A stretch of 64,000 nt of DNA, from assembly GCF_000283155.1 (NCBI RefSeq), contig NW_004454166.1:10840865-10904864 (forward strand). The letters are read 5' to 3'. A model generated the notes under the pieces. That model had not been told where the DNA came from. It searched no databases and saw only the letters and a program-made list of their open reading frames with translations. Source of the stretch: Ceratotherium simum simum (taxonomy: Eukaryota > Chordata > Mammalia > Perissodactyla > Rhinocerotidae). Below are positions 20,724-32,114 of the stretch, in pieces; the stretch's first letter is position 1; each line of letters opens with the position of its first letter. Made by a program: the position numbers and the translations under genes.

Positions 20724-21171
20724 TGGAAAAAGCAGGACATTGAATAAACAAAATGTGGCATATCCGTACAATCGAAGATTATTCAGCAACGGAAAGGAAT
20801 AAAGTACTGATACATGTTACAACACAAATGAACCTCAAAAACATTATACTAAGTAAAAGAAACCAATCATAAAAGACCACATATAGTGTTTGATACAGTT
20901 TATGTGTATTGTCCACTACAGACAAATTCACAGAGACGGGAAGTAGTTTGGTGGTTGAAAGGGCTGGCAGAGCGGGAGGAAATGGGACTGACTGCTAATG
21001 GGGACAGGATTTCTTTTTGAGATGACGAAAATGTCCTAAATTTAGATTATAGCGATGGCTGCAGAACTCTGTAAATATACCCAAAGCCATTGAATTGGAT
21101 ACTTTCAACTGTTGGACTCTGTGGTATGTAAATTATATCTCAATGAAGCCATATTAAAAAAAGGAAAAAAA
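20724..21171 (+). mobile_element. L1 LINE, 3' end (old L1M type)
   Basis: Decayed ORF2 tail ('aaacaaaatgtggcatatcc', 'agattattcagcaacgg') runs into the L1 3' UTR ('agtagtttggtggttgaaag', 'aattggatactttcaactg') and the terminal 'attatatctcaatgaagcc' with an A-tail at 21155-21171. 5'-truncated and without an intact frame. Confidence 0.88.
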
Positions 21172-22059
21172 TGGGAGGAAATATCCACTACATTTAAGAT
21201 CACATCATCCTTTGTCTGACCCACCAAACATTGTCCACCTAACTGTGGAAAATCAGCTCTTGGGAGCTGTCAAATGTTTCAGGCTAAACAATCTACCACT
21301 GCGATTCGTCCACTGCCCCCGACAGAAAAATAAATCCATCTTATAGTCTTTGACAAACAAGAGATGAGTAGAGGGACCACTTCCTAATAAAGGTCTTTCA
21401 CACTAAGGTAAACTTGAAAATAGAGAACATTTATGCAAAAATCCATTTATTGTGTCAGTAATTTTCAGCATTTCTCCTGCTGTTATTGCAGATAATTGAG
21501 TAAAAGCTTTTCCTTCCTTACATCAAGCATCAGTTTCCAACTGATCCTCTCAGAAATTCAGTTTTGAGATTTCACTTCAAGATCATGACTGCAGAGTTTA
21601 TGGGAAATGCAGACGTTTTGGGTAAATGGAAACATTTCCTTTGCTTGAGGCAAACACTTAGAACAACTGGAAGAAAACGGAAGAGGGGGAAAAGAAGTAA
21701 AACCTCCCACCAAATTTACCAATGGAGTCACTTTTTCTGTAATCTTCTGGTTGACTATATGTCTAGATTATGCATCCACATCTTTTCAACCCAACCAAAT
21801 ATTCAGCATTTATGTGAATTCAAGGTACCAAATGCTAATGTACTTCTGTTGCTTACGTTTTTAATGCACACATTACTTCTCAAGTCCATAGGCTGGCTAA
21901 TGTCCACATTCTGGCTAATGTGTAGCATTAAATTTATACCTTCTAAGAATTTATTTCTTAAAACTACAAGTTGGGAATATAATATCTACAGACAAATAAT
22001 ATGTAATGGAGAGATTAACAACTCACAGGGAATTTTATCAATCTCACAATAACAATTTC
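21172..22059. other. No recognised repeat; carries the longest open frame (162 codons)
   Basis: The frame at 21564-22052 (plus) encodes a Leu/Phe/Lys/Ser-rich product. It has a hydrophobic stretch near residues 92-120 and a basic 'GRKRKRGKRSK' patch at residues 36-46. I recognise no domain, and the surrounding sequence shows no exon structure. AT-rich chance opening is the simplest reading. Confidence 0.35.
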
Positions 22060-22440
22060 AGATAATAGGATAATTAACATTTATATTTTTTACAAGTTGC
22101 ATGATAGTCATAGTACAACACTCCGATTTTTATGAAATGGGGAGAGCAGGTATTAATATCATCTCTATTCTTTAGATAGGTAAACTAAGGTTGCTCAAAC
22201 CCTTAAGTGACTAGGGTAGATCTTCTTGCTGGATATTTCCAGAGCACCCTGTCTTAACACTCACTCATGTCTCATTACTTAACGCCTGTCTTCCTCTCTA
22301 AGCTTCCTGGAGGCAGGGACCTAACACAGCATCTGGCACACAGTATATGCTCTCTAACCATTAATTGAATTGAACTGATCAAGTTCCCACAGCTAGTAAG
22401 GCACAGAGATAAGGCGTCAGACTCCACAACACATGTTTTT
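22060..22440 (-). mobile_element. MIR SINE, antisense, split by an L2 3' end
   Basis: Left part: 'tttagataggtaaactaagg' and 'cttaagtgacta'. Right part, after 22376: 'cccacagctagtaaggcac' and 'gataaggcgtcagactcc'. Together they read as one reversed MIR with the middle displaced by the L2 segment. Confidence 0.6.
22225..22375 (+). mobile_element. L2 LINE 3' end inside a MIR
   Basis: 'aagcttcctggaggcaggga', 'cacagcatctggcacacagt' and 'accattaattgaattgaac' follow the L2 3' UTR. It lies between the two halves of the MIR at 22060-22440. Confidence 0.6.
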
Positions 22441-22647
22441 TTAAAGCTCTAATAGTGTTTTATTTACCTATTGTTACTGTCAGCTCATTAAAAAAAAAAG
22501 AAGAAGAAAAAGAAAAAATGATGCTAAATGTGACAGCTAGATCAGGAATGTGCTCACTTTTATACCCAAAGCCACCCGTGTGGAGCAGCATTTTGGCACA
22601 TGGTTAGGTAGTCATATAGGTCTATGGTCATATAACTCAGTGGTTAC
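22441..22647. other. No recognised repeat; short A-rich patch
   Basis: A-rich run at 22490-22517. An imperfect duplication, 'ggtcatataactcagtggtt' versus 'ggtcatagagctcagtgatt', begins here and runs into the next MIR's head. Confidence 0.4.
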
Positions 22648-22925
22648 TTAGCCCAGGGGTCATAGAGCTCAGTGATTAAGAGCCAGAAGGCTGTGGAGTC
22701 AGATCTTTACCCAAAACTTTCTCCATCCTCTCCCAGCTGTGTGTCCTCCAGTACATCATTGAATCTTCCCAAGCCTCAGTTTCCTCATTTGCAAAATGAG
22801 GAATAATAATAAAAATCTCTCAGAATTATTGTGATGATAAAATCAAATCAAATCTATAAAGCATGCAGCACAATGCCTGGCATTTAGAGAGCATTCAATA
22901 TCCATCATGATTATCATCAACATCA
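22648..22925 (+). mobile_element. MIR SINE, nearly full length
   Basis: 'gctcagtgattaagagccag', 'agcctcagtttcctcatttg', 'attattgtgatgataaaatc' and 'agcacaatgcctggcattta' occur in order, ending in ATT/ATC-type triplets. About 275 bp. Confidence 0.9.
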
Positions 22926-23624
22926 TCAATATTATTACTATTGTTATGTGCCCCTAACGAGAAAAGCAAAAACCTATTGAGTTGAACACAGAATTGTCAA
23001 CAGCAGAAAAGGCAATTTGCTGGTAACTGATACTTGATTTGGAGACTGAAAAGCTTTTACTCAATTTTCTACAGTTATAGATGAGTAAATGTTAGCTCTG
23101 TCATGTCTTTCATAGGACCCTGAAGCCACGGAGGCAAGAATGGCATCTCCAGCTTCATTGACTTGCAAGTTGAAGAATCTGGAGAGACCTAGAATATTCT
23201 CCTCTAGTTATCTTTTACCAGCCTTGGGTTATTTAATCCCCTCATCCTACCTCCATTGCTGTGTGCAATATTTTTTTCTAGGCAACTACAACCCCACTTG
23301 ATCATTTTAAGAGAGGAAATTCTTAAATCTCAGAGAATTCCAAAAGCTCAGGGAAGTGTATTCTTTCATTTGCGTATGCATCTTTCCCTTTATTGATAGG
23401 TGCTATATTTCTGATTTCAACTGCTTCTTATGAACACAAGGATTCCAGACTATTGTGCTCTGAAAGACTGTGTTACCTTCTTCACTGACCCCTTTCACCA
23501 GAGCCTTCTCCTCCTTTCTCTGCTGTTTCTCACACCTCTCAAACTCTGAGACAGCCAGCATCTCACAATATGGTTGAATTATATTTATACAGACGTTGAC
23601 ACTTTATACTTGTCTTTGTGGATA
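22926..23624. other. No recognised feature
   Basis: Unique-looking sequence, pyrimidine-rich at 23470-23540. No repeat or coding pattern recognised. Confidence 0.4.
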
Positions 23625-23850
23625 TTAGAAAGATAGGGCATTAGGAGTCGGAGACTTGGATGTGAATCTTGATTTAATCATAGATCAGGTGACTGAGCTA
23701 TGGCAAGCTATTTCATGTCCCTATACCTTGGTTTACACGTTTATAAAATGGGAGTAGTAATAACACCTACCTCATTAACTTAGGATAAGATCATTTATAT
23801 AAAAGTACTTTGCAAAATATAAGACGTCCTTCAAAAGTATTTTAATTACC
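23625..23850 (+). mobile_element. MIR SINE
   Basis: 'aggagtcggagacttggatg', 'ttggtttacacgtttataaa', 'atgggagtagtaataacacc' and 'aagtactttgcaaaatataa' match the MIR core and 3' end. Confidence 0.8.
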
Positions 23851-24149
23851 AGGAATGATAGTAGAGGAAAACAAAGAGACTGAAAACTTAATATGAATTT
23901 AGGGCCCACTGGGTGATGGAAAATTTGTAATTCTTAAAATGCTACTTTGTTAATTTCTGGATTAATGCACTATCTCAAGCTGCTCCTCTATTTCTTCTTG
24001 TTCAGGAATTCTTCGCCTTTTCCACTAGCGCAATGCTCCATCTAGATTACTCTTCTCCCTCCACACACTTTCTTTTGCCAAGCTTGGCCCTTGCCATTAT
24101 TTCAACTGTCAACTGGACACAGATGTTTCACAAATCTACCCTGCAGGCT
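23851..24149. other. No recognised feature
   Basis: Nothing identified. The right edge may already belong to the LTR-like segment that follows. Confidence 0.35.
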
Positions 24150-24354
24150 AGGGAGTCAGGAGACCATTAAGGATCCCTTCACCTTTAGCATATAATGTAA
24201 CCTAATCACAGGAGTGACATCCAACCGATTAACAGATATGTGACGTCCAACATATTAAGAGTTCCCACCCACGCTCAAGCACAGGGGATTATATAGGGCA
24301 TGTACACTAGTGGGTTGGAATTCTTGGGAACCCTCTTAGAAATCTGCCTACCAC
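24150..24354 (-). mobile_element. MLT1-like LTR fragment, antisense
   Basis: 'atgtaacctaatcacaggag', 'ccacccacgctcaagcacag', 'gggattatatagggcatgta' and the terminal 'aatctgcctaccaca' resemble the reversed 5' end of old MLT1 LTRs. The element's 3' half is missing. Confidence 0.55.
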
Positions 24355-24460
24355 AAGCATCTATCATCTGCCAAGAAAATGCTTGGCACAAAGGATACAA
24401 AAAAGAATTTGACGTGTTCTTTGCCGTCAAAGAGTTATAAATTGGATGATTACCAGACCT
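24355..24460 (-). mobile_element. L2 LINE fragment, antisense
   Basis: 'aaaatgcttggcacaaagga' and 'tttgccgtcaaagagttata' resemble the reversed L2 3' UTR. Short and eroded. Confidence 0.4.
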
Positions 24461-24729
24461 ACCTCCGTAATGGGGCTGGATGGATAGGATTGTATGGGAA
24501 AGAATACATGGTAAGTGTTTATCCCAGTGCCTGACACAGGAAAATAAGTGTGTGGAAAGGTTAGGCATTATTATCAAATGATTGGAATACAGTCTGTTGA
24601 GATGTAGGGAAGTTGTGGACAAAGTCTGTGCTGGAGGAAGAACGCTCAATTGTTGGGGAGATCAGAAAGGCCTTCAAAGAATAGAAGTCAGTTGACCTCA
24701 ATTTTCTGAAAAATCTCATCAGATTGGTC

Positions 24730-24862
24730 ATTTTAAACCCAATTTTTAAAATATTTGAAAACTGAGATTCAGTTAAGGAACTTCCACAAGGCCATTCAGC
24801 TAGTAAAAGATGGAGGCAAATTTCACAAATCTGAAGACTGGAACACCTGAGCCATACTGTAT
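24730..24862 (-). mobile_element. MIR SINE, antisense
   Basis: 'gaaaactgagattcagttaa', 'ggccattcagctagtaaaag' and 'acaaatctgaagactggaac' follow the reversed MIR core and head. Confidence 0.65.
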
Positions 24863-24879
24863 GTGTGTACATGTGTACA

Positions 24880-25262
24880 TTAACAAGGAGTCCATTTAGC
24901 CATAGTGAGGAATGTGGGAGGACTAGCAGAAAATAAGCTTATGTGGGTAGCATGGGTTTACATCACTGAAACTCAGGGAAAGGAGTTTAAAATTAAGCAA
25001 AACAATAAGGCAGGTGACTTTGACAGGAGAATTACCTAATACTTAATCAGAATGTTATTTTAAGAAGATTGTCCTGGCCTTGGCAGGCAAGATGCATTAT
25101 AAGGGAACAAGAAAACGCATGATGAGGGATGAGCCAAGGAAGCATCACTGGACCTCAGGCGTGAGGCAATTGAAACTAGAGACTGGAGCAGTGGAGAGGA
25201 GAGTTAGGAGAAGCACTGGAAATGGAAATGAGCAATAAGTAGGAGTTGGAAGAAAGGCCTGG
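24880..25262 (-). mobile_element. L2-like relic, antisense
   Basis: Weak antisense L2 resemblance around 'agaagattgtcctggccttg' and 'aattgaaactagagactgga'. It could continue the fragment at 24355-24460. Identity is too low for certainty. Confidence 0.35.
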
Positions 25263-25399
25263 TAGAGTTGAACTCCTCCTGAGAACTCTCTAACCCTTCA
25301 CTCCATAGGTTCCCTTCCATCTTCTGTTTCGTGCATCAGCCAACCTGGACCACCCGAGCTGTCAGCAGTGCCCCCAAAACTTACCAGGCCGACGTGTTT

Positions 25400-25645
25400 G
25401 TTCTTGCTGTTTTCTTCCTTGGGAATAGTCTTCCTTGTATCTTCCTCTAGCAAAATCCAAATCTTCTTTCAATGCCCATTTTCAGTGCCACCAATTTCAA
25501 AGAGCCATTTAGGATCCTTTCCCCCTCCCAAGCTGGTGTGATCTCTAGCTCCTCCAAACACTTAAAAATCTGCTCCTTACAATTCATCACTTGAATACCT
25601 CCTTATAGTGATATCTAATTGATTTCAACTCAATTCAAGGAAGAC
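25400..25645 (+). mobile_element. L2 LINE fragment
   Basis: 'gccatttaggatcctttcc', 'agctggtgtgatctctagct' and 'cctccaaacacttaaaaatc' parallel the L2 region at the end of ORF2 and start of the 3' UTR. Confidence 0.5.
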
Positions 25646-25874
25646 CTTCCCAAAAATTAGAGCTCTCTGACTGCCTATGAAGAGATGAGCTGCCTGTGAA
25701 GACAGGGAACTGGTTGTCACTAAAGTTTGCATGCAATTGCAGTAATTGTCAGGGAATTGAAACGAATCCCCAAACTTGCTGTAGAAACTTTAACATCTAA
25801 GGGGAATGTGGAACTGGAAAAATCTTTGCGATCCTGTATCACTCAGAAATTCTGGATTACATATAGCAATGTAG
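25646..25874. other. No recognised feature
   Basis: Contains a small local repeat ('gatgagctgcctgtgaaga' beside 'ctgactgcctatgaagaga'). Nothing else seen. Confidence 0.35.
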
Positions 25875-25965
25875 TGTTCATTCAATAAACATTTTCTGAG
25901 TACCTACTTGGCACTTCAACAGGAAGCAAAACTCAGATGCCTACAGAGAACATGTGAGGTAGGCG
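25875..25965 (-). mobile_element. L2 3' end, antisense
   Basis: 'ttcattcaataaacattttc' and 'tgagtacctacttggcactt' are the reversed L2 (or MIR) terminus. Confidence 0.6.
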
Positions 25966-26119
25966 ACTTACATGAGGAAGTGGGCTGAGTATTGGGGATC
26001 CCTGGGGAATGGGGGGAGAGGGGCACAGTGGAGCAGACATGCTGTGTTTAAAGCTAGTACTCACTCCTCAGCCCCCACCCATTGTTGCTGAATAAGAATG
26101 GGGGTTCAGCATTATTGGC

Positions 26120-26310
26120 CATTATCATTATTCAAGGGAAATTTGAAAAACAGGTTTTGAATAAAATGTGTTGATCTTTTTCTAATTTGACAAATGATTC
26201 CTTTTACAAAAAACAAAGCAAAACAAAAAACACTGTGCAGTCCCAACCAAATGCATTGATGGGTTGGAGTCTGCCCTTGGGCACCATTTTGAGACCCAAC
26301 ACTGAAGACT
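26120..26310. mobile_element. Possible DNA-transposon relic
   Basis: 'gatgggttggagtctgccct' and 'tgggcaccattttgagaccc' recall the ends of hAT-Charlie elements. No terminal inverted repeat or 8-bp duplication could be found. Confidence 0.2.
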
Positions 26311-26319
26311 ACACTAGAT

Positions 26320-27010
26320 CATTGGTATAACAAAAATAAACCCGACCCTGAGGAACCCCACACTCTTATGGGAGAGACAGGCATTTTAACAGATAGTTAC
26401 AGAAGAATGCACATTTAGCAGATTTCAGTTTTTCTTCAAAAATAAATGAAGGTGGCAAAATCAAGAAAGAGAAAGAAGGAATTAATGTAAAAGTGTGCTC
26501 TCAGTGTGTACAGGAGAACAAAGGAAGAGGTGGAATACTCAGTGAGGGGTTCAGCAAAGCAAGAAAGCAATAAAAATAAGAAGTAAAGTGACTTTCAAGT
26601 AAGGGTGAATATAGACCTGAGTCCCTTCCCTCAGGCAACTGGACAGAGAAGGAGTTTTTGTTTAAGGGGAAATATGATGCATCCAGTTTGGAAAAAGTTG
26701 CACTTGATGTGGCCATAAAACATGTTGAAAGTTAACGTTTAATTACTCAATTTCATATAGAGAGTTAGAAGGTTGAGAGAAAAATGAAAATGAGAGATGA
26801 GGATTTGAGGGTCATCTACAGAAGTACATTGTTTAAAGCCAGGAATATGAATGAGACCAAGAGTAGAGAATGGGGCTCATATCACAGAAGAGAAGCATTT
26901 AGAGACAGGTGAGAATATGAAAGTTCACCAAAGTGAACTAAAAAGAATATTGGGAAAACATAGACCCAAGTCCCTGAGGCCAAGACAAGGGCATTTGCCG
27001 AAAAGTCATT
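26320..27010 (-). mobile_element. L2 LINE, antisense, eroded
   Basis: 'cctgaggaaccccacactct', 'tatgggagagacaggcattt', 'agagagttagaaggttgaga' and 'gaggatttgagggtcatcta' appear in the order of a reversed L2. Frames at 26501-26716 (minus) and 26851-27132 (plus) lie partly within it and are not genes. Confidence 0.5.
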
Positions 27011-27740
27011 CTCCTTCCATTCCTCTTAAAGGTACAGCTGCAAGGGAAAAATGGAAAACTATAAACTCTAAAACCAATAAAACAAGGATGATTTCCAACC
27101 TGGGCAGGACTTGTTACCCAGTAAAGAGCTGACAGTGAGTCTAGAAGAGAACGTTGTTCAGTGGCCAACTGAGCCTTTCACTTTGGAGTGTCACCAGCAG
27201 AATATTCTTCCCACGGCTGAGAGAAAGAAGGTTTCTTTTCACTTGAGAAGAAACAGATTTTTGCCCTGACTCTGCAAGGGCAATGTAAGTCATGAGGAAG
27301 GGATTCATTATGTTCAAATGCAACCTTCCCACATTCCCAACACAAACGTTATTCCCCACCCAGATACGTTCACACCAACTTCAGAGCGGTTGAGCACATA
27401 CGTGTTCTTAGGTTGCAACTATTCATCACAGTCAACTTGATTTTTCTTAAGAAAAATAAATTAAGGTCTCCTGGGAAAAGAAGGAAAATGAAGCAGGCCA
27501 AATGAGGAGTTTAGTGGACTTGAGATGTGAAAATTCAGAAACTCCCTTCTCCCCCATTAATCCTTCCTTTTTGTCCTTGATCCATTATGTGGGATTAGTT
27601 CTTTGTAAATTTGGATTTGTACTGATGAATTAAATTCTTGGCAACCGCTGTTCCTGCTGACTGGGTGCTTCTTTGTGTTCTTTGTAAGATCTATAACTCA
27701 TTGCACCTGTTGCATTTGAATAGTCCTCTGCAGTCAGGAG
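27011..27740. other. No recognised feature
   Basis: Unique-looking sequence. Minus-strand frames of 72-76 codons show no domain. Confidence 0.4.
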
Positions 27741-27778
27741 TTGTGTGTGTGTGTGTGTGCATGTGTGTCTGCATGTGT

Positions 27779-27810
<32 letters not shown>

Positions 27811-27811
27811 T
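27741..27811. repeat. (TG)n microsatellite
   Basis: 71 bp of TG repeats interrupted by a few CA, TC and TA steps. The longest pure run is at 27784-27811. Alternating purine-pyrimidine sequence of this length can adopt Z-DNA and is usually polymorphic. Confidence 0.97.
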
Positions 27812-28084
27812 CTTTAAAGCAGTCTACAATGTTCAGTGTAAAAGGAAGAACTCCAGTAGATGGGAGGGATTGCTAAACGGTGGACTGAGTTATGAAGGCA
27901 AGTTGTAGAATCACTTCCCCTGGCGATTTTTTAAGAAAAGCACCAGAAAAACCTCTAAGAAGCACAGTGGGCATTTGGTGCTCATTTTGGGCAAGAGATT
28001 GTAAAAGGTAAATTCTGAAGATTTTTTCCAGCCACTAGGAGCTACTATATGTTTTCACTAGAGATCAAGAAAGGAATTTTGTGA
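27812..28084. other. No recognised feature
   Basis: Nothing identified. Confidence 0.4.
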
Positions 28085-28215
28085 TCCTCTAGTCAAAATA
28101 GCACAGTTTCCAAATGGAGTAAGCCTACGTCAGAAGGTTTAATAGTGACTTACCCAAGGTAACACAGACAGTTATTGAAAGACAGGAAACTAAAATCCAC
28201 ACCTCCTGATTCCAC
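28085..28215 (-). mobile_element. MIR SINE, antisense, eroded
   Basis: 'gtgacttacccaaggtaaca' and 'cagacagttattgaaagaca' follow the reversed MIR core, and 'ctaaaatccacacctcctga' the head. Confidence 0.6.
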
Positions 28216-29640
28216 CCCACCCCAAATACACACAGTCTCACTTAACCCCCTCTTTTATTCTTTCAGACAAATATTAACCAGCTGGTTTGCAAGGCCTTTG
28301 TAGAGAAGCTCTCTATTTTCATCAAGTTCCACATTTCTGAAAAATTACATCAGAATATGTGGCAGTGAAATAGATTTTTTTAACGGGAAAAAGAGAAAGT
28401 GGCCCAGGATATATATCTTAGCAGCTGAATAAACAGGTCTACAGAATAAGCATTTTTTGGCTTTATGTGTTATATATTATTTATGATGCAACCATTCAAT
28501 TTATTAAAGATTGGACCATTAGTTTCATAATATAATACATTCTCTCCCTTTATTTCCCATCTAGAGCTCTTTCTGAGATGGAAGTCAGCCAAATGAAATA
28601 CAAGCACCTTTCTTGGAGGTTCTATTAGGTTTCCTTCTTTCTTATTTCTCCCTTTTCCCCCCTGCTACCCACCACCACCACCAGGTATGAGCCTTTTCCC
28701 AAGCATATTTGAACCTATCTATAGTTATCTTTCGGTTATCTGGGCCTCTAGAAATGTGGAATGGGTCTAGTCTTGGAAGTGACTAGTCAAGTTTCACATA
28801 TACTTGAAATGTGTGGTCATTTACAGAACATGGTGTACTGCTGCAAAAGGACTAATCCCTGGACTAATCTGATGTCATCAGAAACATCAACATAGGGCTG
28901 TACACTGAAATCCCCAGCAATGACCTTCAATTGAGAGGCTAGGAACATAAACATTTCATGATCCTGACTGGTCTGCTATGGCTTGCTAAGGGATTCTTTT
29001 CACCTGGGAAGACTCTGAAATGGTAACTGGAACATGTTAACCTGAAGAGCCATTTGCCATGAACTACCACACCATTGCAGAAATAAAGCAGGATCCTGAG
29101 AGATTGAGAATACAGACAGTAAGCTTTGACTGAGAGGTAAGGAGGGTTAAGCAACATCTGAAGCTGGAACTCTGAGGTGTGCAAGTAGGCAAAGGGCAAG
29201 AAAAAGGGTTTGCCAAAGACAGACTTCAGCCACTTCACTATGAGGCCCAGAGCTGTCTCTGTCTGGACGCTACCCACTTGTGTCATCAGAGTGGCCCAGC
29301 TTGAGTGCATTCATCCATAGTAGCCCCAGGGAAAAGGAGTCCATCTCCCCTCCCAAGGTTCTGTTTCAGTTTTCACTCACCTGTCTAGACGGCCTTCCTT
29401 TCTGCAGGCTGAGGAAATGTAGGTGTTTGCCCTGCTAAAAGTAGAAATTTATGGTAAACTGAACTTCTAACTTCACAGATTGCGCTATCCCAAGTCCTAT
29501 TGTATCCCCATTATTAACAGTAAATCCAAAGGAGGAGAAAATCATTGAACATTCTATGGCTTCCAATTCATAGGCTGCCATCAAGATACTAACAATATCT
29601 GACTTTGATCAAGGACGTATTATGTACCAAGTCCTTTTAG
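28216..29640. other. No recognised repeat
   Basis: 1.4 kb of unique-looking sequence. A minus-strand frame of 123 codons (28939-29310) has a hydrophobic middle but no domain I recognise. Confidence 0.4.
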
Positions 29641-29800
29641 TGTCACTCTCTACACTATACACAGTATCTATATCTATCTATACACACATACATATATACT
29701 ATATATTAGCCACTATCCACTTATATGCATTATATATACCACTATATGATACCACTAGATAATACCACTATTACACATAAATATATGCGTACATATAATC
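29641..29800. repeat. AT-rich low-complexity region with TATC and TATA runs
   Basis: Contains 'tatctatatctatctataca' and a near-duplicate pair, 'ataccactatatgataccac' and 'gataataccactattacaca', which suggests slippage-driven growth. Confidence 0.8.
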
Positions 29801-29811
29801 AACCCCAGAAG

Positions 29812-29935
29812 GTAGGTACACTTTACACATGAAGAAACTGAGGCACAGAGAGGCTGTGTTAACTGCACAGCTCATAAGTGGCAGAGCTGGCGTTAGAACT
29901 CAGCAGTCTGGCTCCAGAGCCCTGCTGTTTCATTG
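29812..29935 (-). mobile_element. MIR SINE, antisense
   Basis: Strong: 'gaagaaactgaggcacagag', 'aggctgtgttaactgcacag', 'aagtggcagagctggcgtta' and 'agtctggctccagagccctg'. Confidence 0.9.
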
Positions 29936-30465
29936 CACATTTGCTGTGTCCACACTGGGCCGAGCACAGAGCTGCATGTTAAAGGCTCTGAGATGAATAA
30001 GGCGTGCCTCTATTCTCGAGGAGTTCACGGTCTGGTGGGGGAGACAGACACCTAATGACAGCAAGACGGAGCAGTGCTGGCTGAGCTGGGCTTTGACAAT
30101 GATTAGCACTGTGTCCCTTGGAGGATACCAGAGTAAAGCATTGCACCCCCAGGAGCAGTGTGGACAAAGGCAAGAAACAGCTGTGACAGCCGTGGGGTTT
30201 TCATCAGGATGAGCCACTGCACAGGAGCTGCCGAAGATGAGGCAGGGAGGAGCAGCATGAAGCCAGAAGGGTTGGCAGGGGCAACGGGGTGAAGAGCCTT
30301 GAATGCCAGGATTCAAATTTGTACTTTCATCCTGTGAGAAATGCAGAGCTGGCGAAGGTTTGTAAGCAGGAGATTGAGATGATGCGATGTGGTGCAGCGG
30401 TGTCATTGTGAGGCTGGACTGGAGAGGGAGAGAACATAGGGTGGGAGACCTGTTAGGACACGCCT
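29936..30465 (-). mobile_element. L2 LINE, antisense
   Basis: Reversed L2 blocks: 'tctcgaggagttcacggtct', 'ggtgggggagacagacacct', 'gaagagccttgaatgccagg' and 'gtttgtaagcaggagattga'. The 158-codon minus-strand frame at 29930-30406 and its inner 64-codon frame lie within this relic. They show no L2 motif I can confirm, so they are chance openings in L2-derived sequence. Confidence 0.7.
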
Positions 30466-30504
30466 GTAGGAGCCCATACCAGAAAGACTCTGCTAGAAGA
30501 TGAA

Positions 30505-30720
30505 ATTGTCCCCCATTTTCCTAAATAATCTTCTTTAAACCTTCGTTACTCTCCCTTGCCCTTGGGATAAAATGCTAACTCTATGAGATCTTGAAGGATG
30601 TCACATATGCCTACTTTAAGGTCCTCAAATATCACCGCTCCAACCTCCCACCCCACATTCCAGCCACACAAAGGGCATCAACTGCATTTATTTAGATTTG
30701 CTAGGCTTCCTTCCTTCCTC
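30505..30720 (+). mobile_element. L2 LINE fragment
   Basis: 'cttgcccttgggataaaatg', 'ctaactctatgagatcttga' and 'ccaccccacattccagccac' match the L2 ORF2-end region. It sits beside an antisense L2, so the two come from separate insertions. Confidence 0.7.
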
Positions 30721-30764
30721 ATGCTGTGTGTTTCCTGAACGGAGTTCAGAGCATCCTGAGAGAG

Positions 30765-30870
30765 AGGAACTATAATGTCCGTTTTACAGACAAGGAAACC
30801 AAGGCTCAGAGAGTACAGCAACCTACTCCAAATCGTATCTCTTTGTAGAGGTGATGGAGACAGGATGGAA
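30765..30870 (-). mobile_element. MIR SINE, antisense
   Basis: 'gttttacagacaaggaaacc' and 'aaggctcagagagtacagca' are the reversed core. Both ends are missing. Confidence 0.7.
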
Positions 30871-30889
30871 ATCCAGGAGCAATAAAGCA

Positions 30890-31095
30890 CCCAAGAGCAT
30901 TACAATGGAAGTCACAAAATCTAGGCTTAAGTCTCATCTGTGCCACTTACCTTAGAAAATTACTAACCTCTCTACACTTCAGACTCCTCATCTATAAAAT
31001 GGACCTATTAAGTCCTCCATCTTAAGTTGTTAGGAAGATACAGGAAGAGAGAAAATGTAAAATAAAAGCAGCTGTTACTGTGCTCTGTTACTACA
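30890..31095 (+). mobile_element. MIR SINE
   Basis: 'ctaggcttaagtctcatctg', 'cttcagactcctcatctata', 'aaaatggacctattaagtcc' and 'aaataaaagcagctgttact'. Opposite in direction to the MIR just upstream. Confidence 0.8.
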
Positions 31096-32114
31096 AGGAA
31101 GTGTTATTCAACCCAACCTGTTTTCACTTATCCATGCAAATGAAAAAAAGGATCGAATGGACAGATAAAAATAATGACTAACCCAAATGTTTAAAAAGTT
31201 GGATGTCAAACCAAAAGGATTGACAAAAGGATGTCAACCATCAACCTTCAAGAGCACAATATCATAATTTTTTAAAATTCAATGAAGTCATTTCTCATCT
31301 GTGTCTTCTAAACCCATTTCCCCACATCTATGGGCAAATATAAAATATTACTGGATGACAAAGATAAGCACTTGAAAGACTTGATTATCAATTGAATCAT
31401 CTGAGGGTTAGAGTCAAGCTCTAAGAAAATGCTGGCTGAAACTTTCGAGCTTTCATTTCTTCTCTGAGTATAGTCTGACTCAAGAAACTCAAGTCCCCCT
31501 AAAAGTTACTGTCTTAAATATAAAGGTTCAAAACTCAAGAGGTCAGATCCACCACACGTAAGTCAGAAGATTACATCTAAAGCCATGAGGGATTAAATAT
31601 GTGGTCCCTATTTGGGGGGAGTTGGGGGGAGTCTATCTCAAGGCTTATTTCCTTTAAGAAGCAGTCCTTGATAAAGGACGAGCTCTCCCACAGTGGCTGC
31701 CTAGAGCACGTTATATTACCACCAGCACTTGGGCATTCATCAGACTCACTTAAACACTTTATTGCATTCTAGTTGGCCTCCCTGGTACTGCATTTGGAAA
31801 TCCTCACATCTTCATTATCTAAATACACATGTGCCACTGCTCACCCTGAATATGCACGTGTAGAGCTGCCCACATGAGAAGCAGTTCCATTTCCATCCCA
31901 CACCTGCATTTCAAAGCATCTCCCCTTGTGATTTTTATTTGAGGCTTATATTTAAAATCACTGGTATTTTCTCTATGCATGCAAATTTCTCTGCCCTACA
32001 TAGGCTATAATTTAATTCAGACTATCCCAAATATACCCTCAAGTTTGGTGAACATCTATCTAGATATTTTGCTTAAAAGCACAACAGACAAGCAATAAAT
32101 GATTTTATTTATGT
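31096..32114. other. No recognised repeat
   Basis: Unique-looking sequence. A G-run patch 'ttggggggagttgggggga' at 31611-31629 is a minor low-complexity feature. Confidence 0.4.

Noticed and set aside
20375..20761. 128-codon minus-strand frame resembling a small membrane protein
   Set aside because: It overlaps the start of an L1 3' end and has no homology I can name; hydrophobic runs reflect pyrimidine-rich codons.
21564..22052. 162-codon open frame, the longest in the window
   Set aside because: No domain, no splice or promoter context, and residue use follows the local AT-rich composition. A hydrophobic stretch alone is not evidence of a gene.
29930..30406. 158-codon minus-strand frame
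   Set aside because: It lies inside an antisense L2 relic and shows no confirmed L2 motif, so it is a chance opening in repeat DNA.
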